Below, one piece after another: positions 48,649-60,448 of a DNA stretch of 64,000 nt. Location of the stretch: assembly GCA_020466095.1 (NCBI GenBank), contig CM035807.1, positions 81,387,666 through 81,451,665 of the forward strand, in the 5' to 3' direction. Each line of letters begins with the position of its first letter. Position 1 is the stretch's first letter. The DNA comes from Chlorops oryzae (lineage: Eukaryota; Arthropoda; Insecta; Diptera; Chloropidae). The notes under the pieces are model-generated. The model was not told where the DNA came from. It worked only from the letters and a program-made list of their open reading frames with translations, and ran no database searches. Position numbers and translations under genes: made by a program.

Positions 48649-50757
48649 ATGCGTTTCGAGCCGCTCGGACAGAAAATGTTCTCACGTCGGAATTGGCTGC
48701 TACGCTGCAGCATATTCATCAATGTTGTTGTGATTCTATACATTGGTAGTCATGCGATGATCGGTGGTGGCAATAACTTCACAAGTGGATCGACATTCAT
48801 ACTTCAAGACCAACAACAGCAACAGCAGCAGCTGCAGCAACAACAGCCCCAAGTGCAGTCCCAAGCGATGCCTGACGTGATGCGTCTATCAGGCAATGAG
48901 ATAATATCTGTACGTGAGCCACTATCGAAAAACGTAAGTTCTGTAACAGCAAGATAAATAAGCAAGGGGACAATATAATTATTATATTTTTCATTTAATT
49001 TTAGGAGCTAGTCCTAACACTCGATCCACAACCACCACCCTCATTGGACAGCGGTGGGCAAGCTCCTGTGATATTAGATTCGAATCAATCGCAACGCAAG
49101 GAAAGTACTCTGAACGTTGAACTGGCACAGGAACTTGATGCCAATCCAGGAGATCCAGCAGCTGTGATCGGTAATATAGACAACGAGTCTAATAGATACA
49201 TGAATAATAGCGATGGATATACCATCACAGGCGATGAAAGAGACTACGAAGATCGTCTAAGATCTCTGCTCAAATGTTACGATCGTCCATTTAATGCGGA
49301 AACATTACAGCGCGGTGACTTTTGGGTACTCAAAAACTACATACGCGCCAATCATGACGATCTCAGATGCCATGAGACGATAACCTATACAACGCATGCG
49401 GATTATACGTTCCTAGATAATTTAATTCCACTTTTGGAGCGGTAAGTTTGATAAAAAAAAAAATTAATATATAAAAAAAAACAATATAGCAGTCATTGGA
49501 AACTATTGAGGAGGCAGATAGAGATTGACCTTTTCTTGGAATGGACACATTAGAAGATGTGATTTGATTTGTGTTTAGGGAATTTTTCTATAGTTCGTTT
49601 TCAACTTTGTCGTTTTCAGCTGGAATGCACCAGTAAGTATAGCGATGCATGCACCTGGTACCGATTTCCAACCAACTTTGGACTCCATTAAGTACTTAAG
49701 AGACTGCCTGCCAAAAAGTAATCTTGTGCGCACGTTTGTCACATTTCACATCTACTTTAGCACGAAACATATCCCGAGAAGTGTACCCCGAAACTCGGAA
49801 GCCCTACAAATTGGCTACAATTGCACACTACCGCCGCCATATTTTAATATTACTTCCGGTCATTTGTATAAGTCGCAAAAGAAACTACTCTATCCGGTAA
49901 ATGTTGGCCGGAATATAGCGCGCGATGCTGCGCTCACACATTTTATACTCGCCTCCGATATTGAACTATATCCGAATCCAGGATTAGTGAAAAAATTTCT
50001 AGATATGATCGTCCGCAATGACGAATACCTTCAACGGAAAGCCCCAAGGTTGGTATTCGTATATTGACCAAATGCTTTGGGAAAGGAATAGGTTATTTCT
50101 ATATTGCCATTTCTAGAGTATTTCCACTGTCGATCTTCGAGGTTGAACAGACTTTAAATGTGCCACGTGATAAAACCGAATTGCAAGAGCTTTTACGAAC
50201 GGGAAAGGCGATTCCCTTTCATAAACGTGTCTGCGCCAGTTGTCATGGTGTTCCGAAATCAAAAGAATGGATGTCTGCCAATGAAACGGAAGAGCTGAGC
50301 GTGTTTCACAGTAAGTGCGATGGAGCGACGAATACTTGCAATAATAATAATACATTGTCTTGCAGTTGGCAAACGTACAGGATACTTTGTACATTGGGAG
50401 CCAATCTATATTGGAACACATGCGGATCCTCATTACGATGAGCGATTGAGCTGGGAGGGAAAAAGTGATAAAATGACACAGGTTAGTATGATTGCATAAT
50501 AAATAAGTAAATGAATCATCATCACCATCAGCGACATTCATCACTCTTCACTCTTCCAGGGCTATGCGCTTTGTGTACTCGACTATGAGTTTCATATACT
50601 CGATAATGCGTTCCTCGTGCACAAACCGGGAATTAAAGTACTCAAAAAGGATAATCGACGCGCCATGTTAGCGGGTAAAACGAATCAACTGATACGGAAG
50701 ATCATTTATCCGGAATTAAAGATCATGTACGGCACAAAAAAAGGCTGTGCTGTATAG
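48649..50757 (+). CDS. B4GAT1-type glycosyltransferase (family 49, beta-1,4-glucuronyltransferase-like), six exons
   Basis: Coding exons: 48649-48933, 49005-49441, 49620-50048, 50117-50310, 50366-50481 and 50560-50757. All introns are short (55-178 nt), GT-AG and phase-consistent, giving 1659 nt and 552 residues. The product is a type II Golgi membrane protein: a short cytosolic tail, a membrane anchor at about residues 17-36, a Gln-rich stem (~61-82), then the catalytic part from about residue 165. Family hallmarks are YPVNVGRNIARDAA followed by ASDIELYPNPG, where D354-I-E356 is the probable metal-binding DxD-like site. The C-terminal block HWEPIYIGTHADPHYDER then LSWEGKSDKM is also diagnostic. 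Vertebrate B4GAT1 adds the glucuronic acid primer for LARGE on dystroglycan. Flies have several paralogues, so substrate and exact orthologue are open and no symbol is given. The ATG is in good context (CAAAATG). The gene starts 632 nt after the PolD3 stop, on the same strand. Confidence 0.9.
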
Positions 50758-51336
50758 TAACTACTGATATGGCGAAAAAGTTTCAAGACTTTTCCCAGAC
50801 CATTTAGCTTCGTTTTTAGCTTATAGACGCACTAGAGAAACATTTTTCTTGAATGAAGACTACCTAGACGTGAGTAAATTTAATTTTAAGACAAATAAGA
50901 CAAAAAAAAAAAACCCAATTTATAAATTAAAAGCTTAGGAGACATTGTGTTTTCCACTTTGAAAGAGTATTTCAAAGGTAATTTTTAAATATTTTGTTTA
51001 TAGAACACAATCGATAAAATCCGTTTTCCATACAGAAATTGTTCATTGTGGACTTCTGCACATGGCTCGTGAGAGTGATAAGAGAAAGAGAAACAGTTTT
51101 CCAGCTTAGATTTTCAAATGAAACATTTCCGTGTGGAAAGGGGCACTAAATGTTGCAGATTCGGAAAAAATGTGATTTATTTTTTCTCTTAACTGTTTTC
51201 TCTCCTTTTTTTTTTTTTTGTAAATTTCCGTAACTACCAAATTTTTGTGTAATTATTTTCTTGTGTAGCCTAGTTCAATTTCAATTGAATATCCTTCTAT
51301 CAATTTCTTGTCTTGAAGAAAAATACAGTTCCTGAG

Positions 51337-51359
51337 GAGAGAGAGAGAGAGAGAGAGAG
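51337..51359. repeat. (GA)n microsatellite
   Basis: Eleven uninterrupted GA units next to the minisatellite. Confidence 0.9.
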
Positions 51360-51404
51360 CGCAAGTGTCTTATTGCTCGAAATGGCCCAGCGGCCAACAG
51401 TGCT

Positions 51405-51580
51405 TACCGCCTACAAAGTATACGGGACTGTAAGCGACCTGCCTATTAAGAGCTACAAAGTATACGAGATTGTAGATGGCCTGCCCATTAATAGCTTACA
51501 AAGTATACGAGACTGTAAGCGACCTGAATATTAATACATAGCTACAAACTATATGAGATTGTAGGCAGCGTACCGGATGA
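51405..51580. repeat. 42-bp minisatellite, about four units
   Basis: Units start with GCTACAAAGTATACGAGA or close variants at 51411, 51453, 51495 and 51542, followed by TTGTAAGCGACCTGCCTATT-like sequence. The first three are spaced exactly 42 bp apart, the fourth 47 bp. Forty-two is a multiple of three, so one frame repeats (YKVYEIVDGLPINS-like), but stops and context argue against coding. Confidence 0.85.
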
Positions 51581-53086
51581 ACACCACACAACCTCGATTA
51601 ATTTATGTGGTGGCGATACGCGTTCACTCTACAAAATAGCCACGCTAGAACAAAACTATACTAGGATCGTATATGAGGTCTGATTCATTGCCGCCTACGG
51701 CCTACGAAATGTAATGGGGGTCATCGCTTCTGTAGGCAGCATTTTGTCCGCTGGGGAATGAAAGGTAATTTCATCATCTTCTCTATTGGTACAATAGCCC
51801 GTGAAGACTACGGCTTATATTCTTCCACCGTTCTCGTTTTGTCTGCTCAATCTAAGTTTTTGAGACTTATTAAACGTATATCTTAACAGCCATTCCCAAG
51901 AAGTCTTCCGAGGCAATTTAGTTCATGCCAGCTAAATTTTTTCTTTCTTCAAGACTTCATTTTGTTTACTCTTTGAATTTGAATTACGCATTTTAAAATT
52001 GTTTTTATTTATTTATTTTTATTTTTTTTCAATGTACTATACTTCCTATAAAGTTAAGCTATGTATGTTATGAGAAAAACTATTATGTATAAGCCGCTAA
52101 AACGTGATATTTGTACTAGTACTAAAATGGAATTAATTTGTGAAGTTAGTTTTTGTAATTAGTCTTAACTAAAACCGCACCCCCCTCCCCCTTCCTTTCA
52201 CCCCAAAAAAAAACAAAATATTACATAACAGCATTGCACCTAAAAGTAGACTTAAAATAGTGTTCGTAAGCTTGGTTAATATTATATCCGGGCTATCAGA
52301 CAGAGCGGTTTATCTAGTTTTTTTTTTTACCATTATTAAGCTTTGTTTTGTGCAGAGATTTGTACTTTTTAAAGTATAATTGTTGTGGATATGTTTGAAT
52401 AGAAAAACGGTAAAAATAATTTTTGACATTAAAAATTTAAGTAAAATGTTAGGGACTTTTTTTACCGAACCGAAAAACAATGGAATTAAACTTAAACGAC
52501 ATACAAATGTGTGTATTTATGTAAGAAAGCTTGTTGGTAAAAAGACTAGCGTTGCTTACCTTTTCTGATCGATAAGGACTTGTCTTCATTGACGCAATTG
52601 TGGGTCGCTTTTGTTGTTGCACACGAAAAGAATGAAAATAATAATTTTTGCAATTTTTTTTTTTTTATAAAACAAGGATCGAAATGCGCTAAAATCAAAA
52701 TTCAAAATTTTTTCGAAATTCTAGAATTTCTTTACTTTTTACAAAAACCTATAATCTTAAAAATTAAAAATGACGAAACCGATCAATTTGAATATAAAGG
52801 TAATCTATTGGAAAGCATTAATACTGTTGAGTAGCATCTAGTTAGGAGAAACAATATAACGAAATACCTAAAAAAAAATAAAACAAAAGAATTCAATTCC
52901 TGTTGGACTCTGAGAGAACATCTTTGAAAGTGAATATCGCGTCTATTTGCCATAAAAGTATTATGCCAGCCAAGCACTTATTATGGATCTTAATGCAAGG
53001 CTATTTCACATTTTGTAGCGTCGATTGAAGATCCGTAAAAATCGCAAGATTGGCATTAAGTCACTAACGAATAAAAAACAGAAGCG

Positions 53087-53521
53087 GTAGCGTACACAGG
53101 GGGTAAATTTTGTTGGGTTTAAAATATCACTCTGGGCGTAGCTACGGTGGGGCAGCCTGGGGCACTTGCCCCCAACCACAAAAAAAAAAAAATATATATA
53201 TATATTTTTAAAAATTTTGTGTTGGAGAAATAACTTATTTACATCAACGAAATGAAAAATAGTTTTCAAAACACTTATAACTGAAAAGCAGATCATCATA
53301 TGTACACTAACTTCTATTGAAATCTGCATCTACATACATGAATGGCCGTGTGCGCGAGAGGTTTTATTATTTCGCCCCCCTCTCCACCCTATGAAAGATC
53401 CCATGCTCTGAAATGCAATGAATTACAATGGAACATGAGAAAACAGTCTCGACAAAAACTTTTATGTTTTGCCTTAAACCCCTGACGATAATAATTTCCT
53501 GCGTACGCGACTGAAAAGAAG
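53087..53521. mobile_element. hAT-type element relic with near-perfect 8-bp duplication
   Basis: A 419-bp element (53095-53513). Left end CGGTAGCGTACACAGGGGGT; inverted right end CAGTCGCGTACGCAGGAAAT. Flanks AACAGAAG and AAAAGAAG agree at 7 of 8 positions. Inside is GGGCGTAGCTACGGTGGGGC then CTGGGGCACTTGCCCCC, which looks like the end of a second related element. No transposase. Confidence 0.7.
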
Positions 53522-54890
53522 CATCAAAAAGTAGACAATTTTCAATATGAAAAGAAAAGTATCTATCAATAGAAAGCAAAAAAAAAAGAAAATAAGAAGT
53601 AGATCACTAAAAACAATAGTTAAGTATTTAAAATTCACAACAACTTCCTATCAAAGTAAAACAAGTAAAATGCGTTTTATAGGCCTTCCGGATATGGGCA
53701 CAAAATGAAAAAAAATTTACAAAATAGTTATATAAATATAGGAATACTAGAAGAAAGAAGTTAAACTAAAGAAACAACAACAAAAAAAAAAACGGTTATG
53801 TAGATTGAAGAATTACGAATTTTTTCAAAAAAAATTTTAATTTAGAAGTAACCCCTTTTTAAATGATTAACCAAACTACCTATTGGCCTTCCAACTGTGA
53901 TCAAGCAAAATATGAATTTTATTTGATTTAATTTTCTTGAAATATTCATCTCCGTAAACAGTAAAATTTCCCATTTTATTCAGCTGACGTCGTAGTCTGT
54001 CAGACCCCTCAAAAGAGAAAATTTTTGCGTGCTGCGATCCTTGTGCTCTCTGAAAAATTCCTTTTTTTTCTAAAATGTTTATCCTTTTTTGGCTTGAGAA
54101 TTTTTCGCTCTTATAAGAAATATGGCCAAAAACACGCCAGTCAAGAGAAAAAGCATGGAAATGAGACGAATGTTAGACGCAACATCAGCTATATTGTTAT
54201 ATTTAGACCACGTGAGCTGCTTAACCCTCTGCAGCATACATATGTCTCTCATGGCGGGATGAAAATGCTGCAAGGGTCGCGGAGTCTTGTTAATTTTCTT
54301 TTTGAAATATTAATCGAAATACTCCCGGACTAAAGCAGTTTCTGGCAACATTCTCTCTCTAACGTTCTCAACACTATAAAATTCCACAAAAAAAAAAAAA
54401 AATTTAAATAGGGGTTATTTCATCAACGATAATTGGAAAATCCTTATAAAGGTAAATTTAGAAAATTAGACGAAAATCCAAAAGCGAAAATTCCACTTAT
54501 TCATACAAATAATTGTAAATACAATACCACAAAAGAAAACGAAAAATTCTAGTGAACTGTTGTAGAATTAAACAATGTATCGTTTAATAAATTAAAAAAG
54601 TGCCTTAGATGAAAATCGTATATACATATAAAACGCTAGACTTAGTGAAAGTAAAATTAATAAAAAATAAATTTTAAAAAAATTGTCTGCAAAGGAAAAT
54701 ATTTAACCGAAACTTTAAGTTTTCTTAAATTCTTTTCCTTTTGCCATAATTGTTACTGTTAACCCAAAGCAGACGAATTATGGCACCAACGCTTTGTTTT
54801 GAAATCTTTTTGTTACGATTTGTTTGAAAACTTTTCCTTCAACTGTTTATTTCACTTCAAAGGCTAATTGCATTTATTTATTTTAAGTTC
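53522..54890. other. Non-coding interval
   Basis: No supported gene. A small palindrome TTAACCCTCTGCAGCAT...ATGCTGCAAGGGT (54221-54277) resembles a decayed TTAA-type MITE. Confidence 0.45.
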
Positions 54891-55019
54891 GTTAAACCAG
54901 AGACTATGAAATTATTAAAAAGCTTGCAATTCGCTCATTTCGGGGTTAGCCCTTCGTAAACTAAGATTTTCTAATGCAAATTGCAAGCTCTTTACTAAAT
55001 TTTATACTCTTTGGTTAAA
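54891..55019. mobile_element. Palindromic MITE with TTAAACCAGAG/TTTAACCAAAG ends
   Basis: The left arm GTTAAACCAGAGACTATGAA...GAAAAGC-type sequence to GCTTGCAATTCGC is inverted on the right as TTTAACCAAAGAGTATAAAA...GAGCTTGCAATTTGC. Arms of about 45 bp in a 129-bp element. No coding capacity. Confidence 0.7.
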
Positions 55020-55821
55020 TCCTTTTAGAACGAGTCAATGAAAATGAAGGCATTGGAAAATTTAAGTACTAATTTTTTCCTCCCAATTGAAATCGACTTT
55101 CAAACGTCCGTGTTTTTATTTTCATCCACTTGTCCTCAAAGGTTTAAAGTAGCAATTTCTATTATTTCAATACTTCAATTAAAAAATGGAAACAACTTAT
55201 ATATGTATATGTATGTGAAAATATTTGGTTATAATAATTTATCTGAATAGTTTTGTTCTAGCGCCCAAGATATTTGCCAATAGCTCTTAAGACAGTCGAT
55301 AGAGAGTTTTATGTTATGAATTTTTAGTCTTTATGTTCATTTAAAATTAAGTTAAATTTCAAAACGTCTTTCGGACACTGAGCAAAGACTTGAAAGCTTT
55401 GATGATGATGAGAATATATATATTTATGTATATGTTTAGAGAATATATAACTCTAATCTTGTTGAGTCTTATTTTCTTACCACCTTTGTTTGTGCTCGTT
55501 TATTTGAAAAGCCAAATGATGTGAAATAAGTTATTTAATAAATTTCAAAAATGATCTTTCATTATACGAGACACAAAAAATGGGGGCTTGGGCTTTTACC
55601 AACGGAGTTTGCTTAAGACTTTACGAAGATCCGCATCACTTATTGGTACAAGAGTCATTGTGTGTAGATTTGTTCATCTACGACTGGGTATTCCTTTCTA
55701 AGAGAATAAACAAAGCCCGATGAGTAATCAATAGAACCATGACCATGTGGAATCAAAATTATTTGAAGATTCACTGGCACGTAAAATAACAACGACTTTT
55801 TTCGCTACAATTATTGTAATT
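55020..55821. other. Non-coding interval downstream of obst-E
   Basis: A/T-rich spacer between the palindromic MITE and the obst-E 3' ends; nothing recognised. Confidence 0.5.
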
Positions 55822-55832
55822 TTTATTTTATT
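55822..55832 (-). promoter_or_regulatory. Poly(A) signals of the distal obst-E isoform
   Basis: Two overlapping AATAAA hexamers on the - strand lie about 75 nt after the stop of the distal terminal exon. Confidence 0.45.
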
Positions 55833-55904
55833 TGAGTCTATTTTCAGGTTCTATGAACTCTATTTTTTTTTTTTTCTAATTTCAAAAATACCTAACTCAG
55901 TTCA

Positions 55905-58900
55905 TCAATTCTTGCTGCGCGCAGTCCTTAAGCGATCGTAGCACTCCGGAACGTGCGTGTAGAAATCGCAAAGCTTTGTTTCGATATTAAAGGCCAAATA
56001 TTTGCCACAACTATAAAGTCGTGGATGGCCATTAACGCAGACGAAATATTTCTTACAACTGTCCGGATGACTGAAATAGCGTAGTTCACCTTCGGTGCCA
56101 ACATCGACGGCCGCTTGTTGTGCATCATCCGCGACGGTTTCTGGCGGGGGACATTTAAAGCCCAAATATGCTTCAGGATCACAGTCAGCGACGAGATCAG
56201 GCCAATCGCATTGATATGTCTCAACATTGAAGGCCAGTCCTTCGGGGCACTTGGTTATTGTTGCCTCGCCATGTGCACAATTCTTATATTTGCCGCAATT
56301 TTTCGAATCTCCAGATGGATAGAAGCCGAATTGGCGGGGACATGCGGCTGTGCCGTTGGCTGGCTGCAGACGTGCACGCTCCTTGCATGTGGAAAACGGT
56401 GCATATGTGCATTCACCTGTATGCTTTGTACGTTGATGGAAGAGTAGGCCATCTGGACAGAGCCTTTCATATGCAACGCCATCTATACACTCTGTGTATG
56501 CATCACATTGATCTTCACTGGCGAATCGACCATTCTTTTCGGCACATATTTCAGCGGCACGGGCTGCAAGAAGTGATATGAAAGAATTGCGAAATATTGT
56601 ATTAACACAGAAAATCAGGAGAACAAACAGAGTATGAGATTATAATGTTTAATGGAAAAGATGGTAAGAGTTAAAATTTGAGCATGAATTCCGTGCATTC
56701 CAAACTAACGAAAAAAAAAAAAAAATTCTTTTGACCATTAATGGTCTTTAAAATTTTATTCGAAGTAAATTTAAAAACAAAATGTTGTTTCAAAATCTTA
56801 ACACTCTTTGCAAACATAGACTAGAAAGATAAATAATATTGTTGTTGTTTATTTTTTAGGTGTCCATCAATTGTTAGCCACTCCTGTATTGATTTTTCGA
56901 TTGATTGCGTTGCTGGTTGAGAGGTTCCGTGTGCGACTGTTGAGCAAAGGGTTGATTGCGTGGCTGAGCCTTTGATGCGGCCAATCGCGCGTTCTTGATC
57001 TCCAGTCCCTTCTGCCTTATGTCCCCACTGCATGTTGCCACATTTTCAATGTCATCACACATGTTAGTCTCCTGGTTGAAGGCCTGATCTTCACCGCACG
57101 AAATACGACGTGGACGTCCTTCGATGCAGATGAAATAGACCTGACAGTTTTCGTTCGATGGATAGAATTGATATTCCAGTTCTTGATCACCAAGTAAGTC
57201 TGATTTCGGAGCTGGTGCCGGACATGAGAAGCCCAAGAACTTTTCGGCATCACAATCCGGCACTTGATCTGGCCAATCGCATTTGTAGGTATCTTTATTC
57301 CATGCCAAGCCATCGGGGCAATCGAATATGTAACCACGTCCGGAGGCACAATTCATGAATTGACCGCAATGACTAGCATCACCCATACGATAGTAGCCGA
57401 ATTGATGTGGACAATCGTCGGTTGGTTGTGCCGCCTGCAAGCGTGATTGCGGCTGATCGCATTCCACGTCGATGGGATAGCCACACGGATAGCCCGAAGA
57501 TCGACCATTGAAGAGCAGTCCATCGGGGCAAATTTGCTCCTGAGCCTCTCCGTTTTTGCATTCGATGTATCCATCGCAGGAGCCAGAAAGAGCATAGGTA
57601 CCATTTGCTTCTGGACACCGGAATGAGCTCAAGGCATGCGCTGTAAGATATGCAAAGAACAGAGAATAAAAGAAAAGCACGCATTAATATTTTGAATTTT
57701 ATGCAGCTTACCAAAAGGTGATTTTTTTCTTTTTTTTCGATGAAGTGAATTTCCTTTCTTTTTTTTTTCATTCTTTTAACAATGCTATAAATGAACTACG
57801 AGCATATACATACATACATTTCCAATAAACTTAAATTTAAACAGTGTAAAAAAACAAACGTCAACTTTGCTCTTAAAATATGTAAATAATTTTGTTGCTA
57901 ACTCAACTGAAGACCGAATAGAGATGCTCCTACGCAGCTCGTTCGCATCTCAAACTTGTTTAGCAACAATGTGTGAACAATGTTGATGGACATACATACA
58001 TACATATGCACCTACTTCGGCTGTTAAGTTATGCAATGTTTGCAGCGAACATAAAACTTTTGAAACATTCAAAAAACCACAATGTGACCTTGAATCTTAT
58101 TGGTTTTATGTCATTGAGCTGGCGTGGGCTCGCGTGTTTGAAATTTAAATGTCACCGAATCGAAACAAAAGACTTAAGAAACGAACTTGGTTTTTGGAAA
58201 AACTTAAAATATGTTAACCGAAGAAAAAAAGAACTTTTTAATGCAAAAGAATATTAAATTTAATCAGCTGATCTAAATTGCATCATAAGCTGGTTTATTT
58301 CATGTGTTGGAGGAGTTTTTGTCACATTTTGCGACTGGACTAAGGGAAAAATTATCTTCTTTTATTCGTTCTCAATCAATATTAATATCCACTTGTGCCC
58401 CATATTATTCAACAGACCATTGATAACTTCAATCAATTTATTTTAATCAATAAATTATGTGTTTATAACCTCAAACTGCTCCTAATCAATTCAATAAAAA
58501 GTAAAATTTGACAATGAATTAACTCCTTCTTTTAACCTCATTCTGAATCTATTTTAATTGTGAATACTTAATCCAGTTTAAAAGTAAATGTCCAATTTAT
58601 AAAAAACATACATTTCCTGTCAATTAAAATATCAAAATTGAATTTTCCACACTTCGGGTCCGAAACAAAGTCGCACTCTATAGCCTCTTTTGAACTAAGG
58701 TCCTTGCAAACCATCCTGACCTCTTGAAAATACTCAATTTCGAAAAAAGCTCCTCTCCGACTCTACCCCAATAATGGGGCTATCAATCACTTTGTCAGTC
58801 ATTTAATGTTAGATACTTATTTATGAAAATCTATCAATTATGGTAATGATTTCCTCCCAACAATTTCCAATCAAAACTGTTCGACTGAAACATCTCCGTC

Positions 58901-59411
58901 TAATGTTTTTTTTTTTTAAACAAGGTCCATCGTAATCGTTTTAATAACGTTAATTTCTAAGATTTTTGACCTTTGAGCAAACATCGGAAATGTATTTGAA
59001 TGGAAAATAAGCAGGCACCATAGCCAATGATAAATTGCTTAAGCCTCTTTATACGTTTACGTACAGCGTAACGCGACTGCCTTCAGCTATTTGATATTTG
59101 CGAAAGCTCCATAGCATTTGGAAAGCTTTGACATTTGACAATCTCGCGGCAGAAGAGCTTAACTGTATATACTTGAGATAAAAACATAACTTCAAAAGGT
59201 CACGAATTCTTGTCCTTTCGGATGATGTATAGTTTTTTTTTAAATTTAAAATTCAATTTATATAAGTATCACATTTAAATAAAATGAAAGGACAAAATAT
59301 CCTTTGAAATGTGATAAAAACCCGATGATTTTTTGCCATATCACAAAAACATGAATACTAACCCATTGATCCAAGCATCAAAAAAACGATGCCAATTATA
59401 AGTTTAGCCAT
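55905..59411 (-). CDS. obst-E: Obstructor-E, isoform using the distal terminal exon
   Basis: Exons (in transcript order): 59411-59363, then 56563-55905; 235 residues, stop TGA at 55905-55907. The second exon starts after CTTGCAG and stays open without interruption. It encodes a full alternative set of three six-cysteine CBM14 domains, at EICAEKNGRFASEDQC, ACPRQFGFYPSGD and FKCPPPETVADD. It ends after LRTARSKN without the Gln-rich tail of the other isoform. The two terminal exons are clearly homologous: the second domains share FG(Y/F)Y..GD...CG and the CDWPD block. This points to an ancient exon duplication used as a mutually exclusive choice. Because the proximal exon ends in its own stop, the two exons cannot both be translated in one mRNA. 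Possible AATAAA signals lie at 55822-55832. Confidence 0.86.
56848..56853 (-). promoter_or_regulatory. Poly(A) signal of the proximal obst-E isoform
   Basis: AATAAA on the - strand lies 20 nt after the TAA of the proximal terminal exon. Its use would end the transcript before the distal exon, so cleavage here versus splicing onward could set the isoform ratio. Confidence 0.5.
56874..59411 (-). CDS. obst-E: Obstructor-E, isoform using the proximal terminal exon
   Basis: Exons (in transcript order): 59411-59363, then 57640-56874; 271 residues with stop TAA at 56874-56876. This is a secreted cuticular chitin-binding protein of the Obstructor (CPAP3) group. After the signal peptide come three CBM14/peritrophin-A domains, each with six cysteines: one starting at FRCPEANGTYALSG, a second at DDCPHQFGYYRMGD, and a third at FSCPAPAPKSD. 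Each carries the CPDGL(A/L)-type or equivalent loop and aromatic residues for chitin stacking. A Gln/Asn-rich tail follows the last Cys, ending NQYRSG. The acceptor CTTACAG at the 5' end is strong, and AATAAA lies at 56848-56853. In Drosophila obst-E shapes the larval cuticle and makes two isoforms by alternative exon use, which matches this layout. The three-CBM14 family assignment is firm; the E identity rests on the two-isoform architecture. Confidence 0.88.
57641..59362 (-). other. obst-E first intron (to proximal exon)
   Basis: 1.72 kb from donor GTTAGT to acceptor CTTACAG. The sequence is A/T-rich and holds no other gene. Likely site of obst-E transcriptional control, but no motif is identified. 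Confidence 0.7.
59363..59411 (-). CDS. obst-E: obst-E shared first coding exon (signal peptide)
   Basis: 49 nt encoding MAKLIIGIVFLMLGSM plus the first base of the next codon, ending at a GTTAGT donor. It is a classical secretory signal: a Lys after Met, then a hydrophobic core. The phase (one base carried over) matches both downstream acceptors, at 57640 and 56563. In each case the joined codon becomes Ala (GCG or GCC), giving the signal ends SMA-HALSSFRC and SMA-RAAEIC. It sits 1.7 kb upstream of the nearest acceptor. An upstream-open frame exists, but the ATG here gives the only sensible leader. Confidence 0.85.
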
Positions 59412-60448
59412 TGTTGATAGTTTGAAAAAAAAAAATAATTCGAATTTTCGCGTTTTTCTGAAAATTGTCAAATTGAAATAATCCGAAACTGAGATATTTG
59501 CGACCGAAAGGCACGATTGTGAACTCACGACTAAATACCGTCGCTGCAAGAATTCACCGTGCAAAAGCTGTGACTCAAAAAAGCGCTAAAATGCTTACGA
59601 AGCCCACAAAAAAATTTCAATAAAAACTCGTATAGGTGCCTGCCTATCTAGCTATCTGCTTGTATAATTAATTTTTATTAATTTTTTTTTGCGACAGCAA
59701 CGGTTTTATTATTAATTTAACCGAGAAATAAGATATAAGATCATCTTGAAAGAAAGCGAAATTGAAAACAAGTGTATCGGATTGACCGGATTCTCTCAAT
59801 CGTCCGACCGACATACATATCAGCTTGCGCATCTTTGCAACGAAACAATCAAGAGAAGCAGACAGACGGTGCTTGGTATTTCATCTGCCGGTTATTTACG
59901 TCGTCGACAATCAAAGAAACAAATTATTCAGCTAAATTCAAGCTAAAATGTTTATCTTTATTTTGAAACTGTTTTTTTTTTTTTTTTTTTGTCTTTTTGT
60001 TGATTCTTCGAATTTTTGTGGTTACCAGGCAGTTTGCTTTGATGTTTCTGCTTTGCAACATACGAAAATGTCAAGGATTTTAAACACGTTGTTCGATTAT
60101 CTTGCAATTTGCATATCACGTTGCTCTCTTTTACAAGAAATGAACGAAAAGCAATAGGCTTTTTATTTTGAATATTCAATTGAACCTTTATTCTTATTAT
60201 TTTGTTGACCAAAGCTCTATGTCATCGTGACATTTCCTAATGGGTACTTGGAATAAGAACTTAAGTAAACATTTCCTTAGAACCTAAAAAAATTCACATG
60301 GTAAAAATTTCTTGAAAAATTTACAATTTCCCACTAAACGATAAGTGTGTGTACTTCCCGCCAAACTGATTTTTTGAAAAAAAAAAAAATATTCAAAAAT
60401 TAACGATAAGGAATATTTTCCAAACCTTTAAAAATATCAATCTACTGA
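59412..60448. other. obst-E 5' flank and spacer
   Basis: Contains the obst-E leader and promoter region. I find no confident TATA box. The rest is A/T-rich spacer up to the satellite array. Overlapping small frames lack domains. Confidence 0.45.

Larger units (their letters stand above)
50758..53094. other. 3' flank of the glycosyltransferase gene, non-coding
   Basis: Probably holds the 3' untranslated region at its left end, then A/T-rich spacer. Includes a (GA)n run (51337-51359) and the 42-bp minisatellite listed separately. I could not place the poly(A) site. Confidence 0.5.

Noticed and set aside
50064..50441. 125-codon frame beginning after glycosyltransferase exon 3
   Set aside because: It is exon 4 read through the introns on either side. 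The spliced version restores the family sequence (APRVFPLSIFE, then HSKC replaced by HIGKRTGYF).
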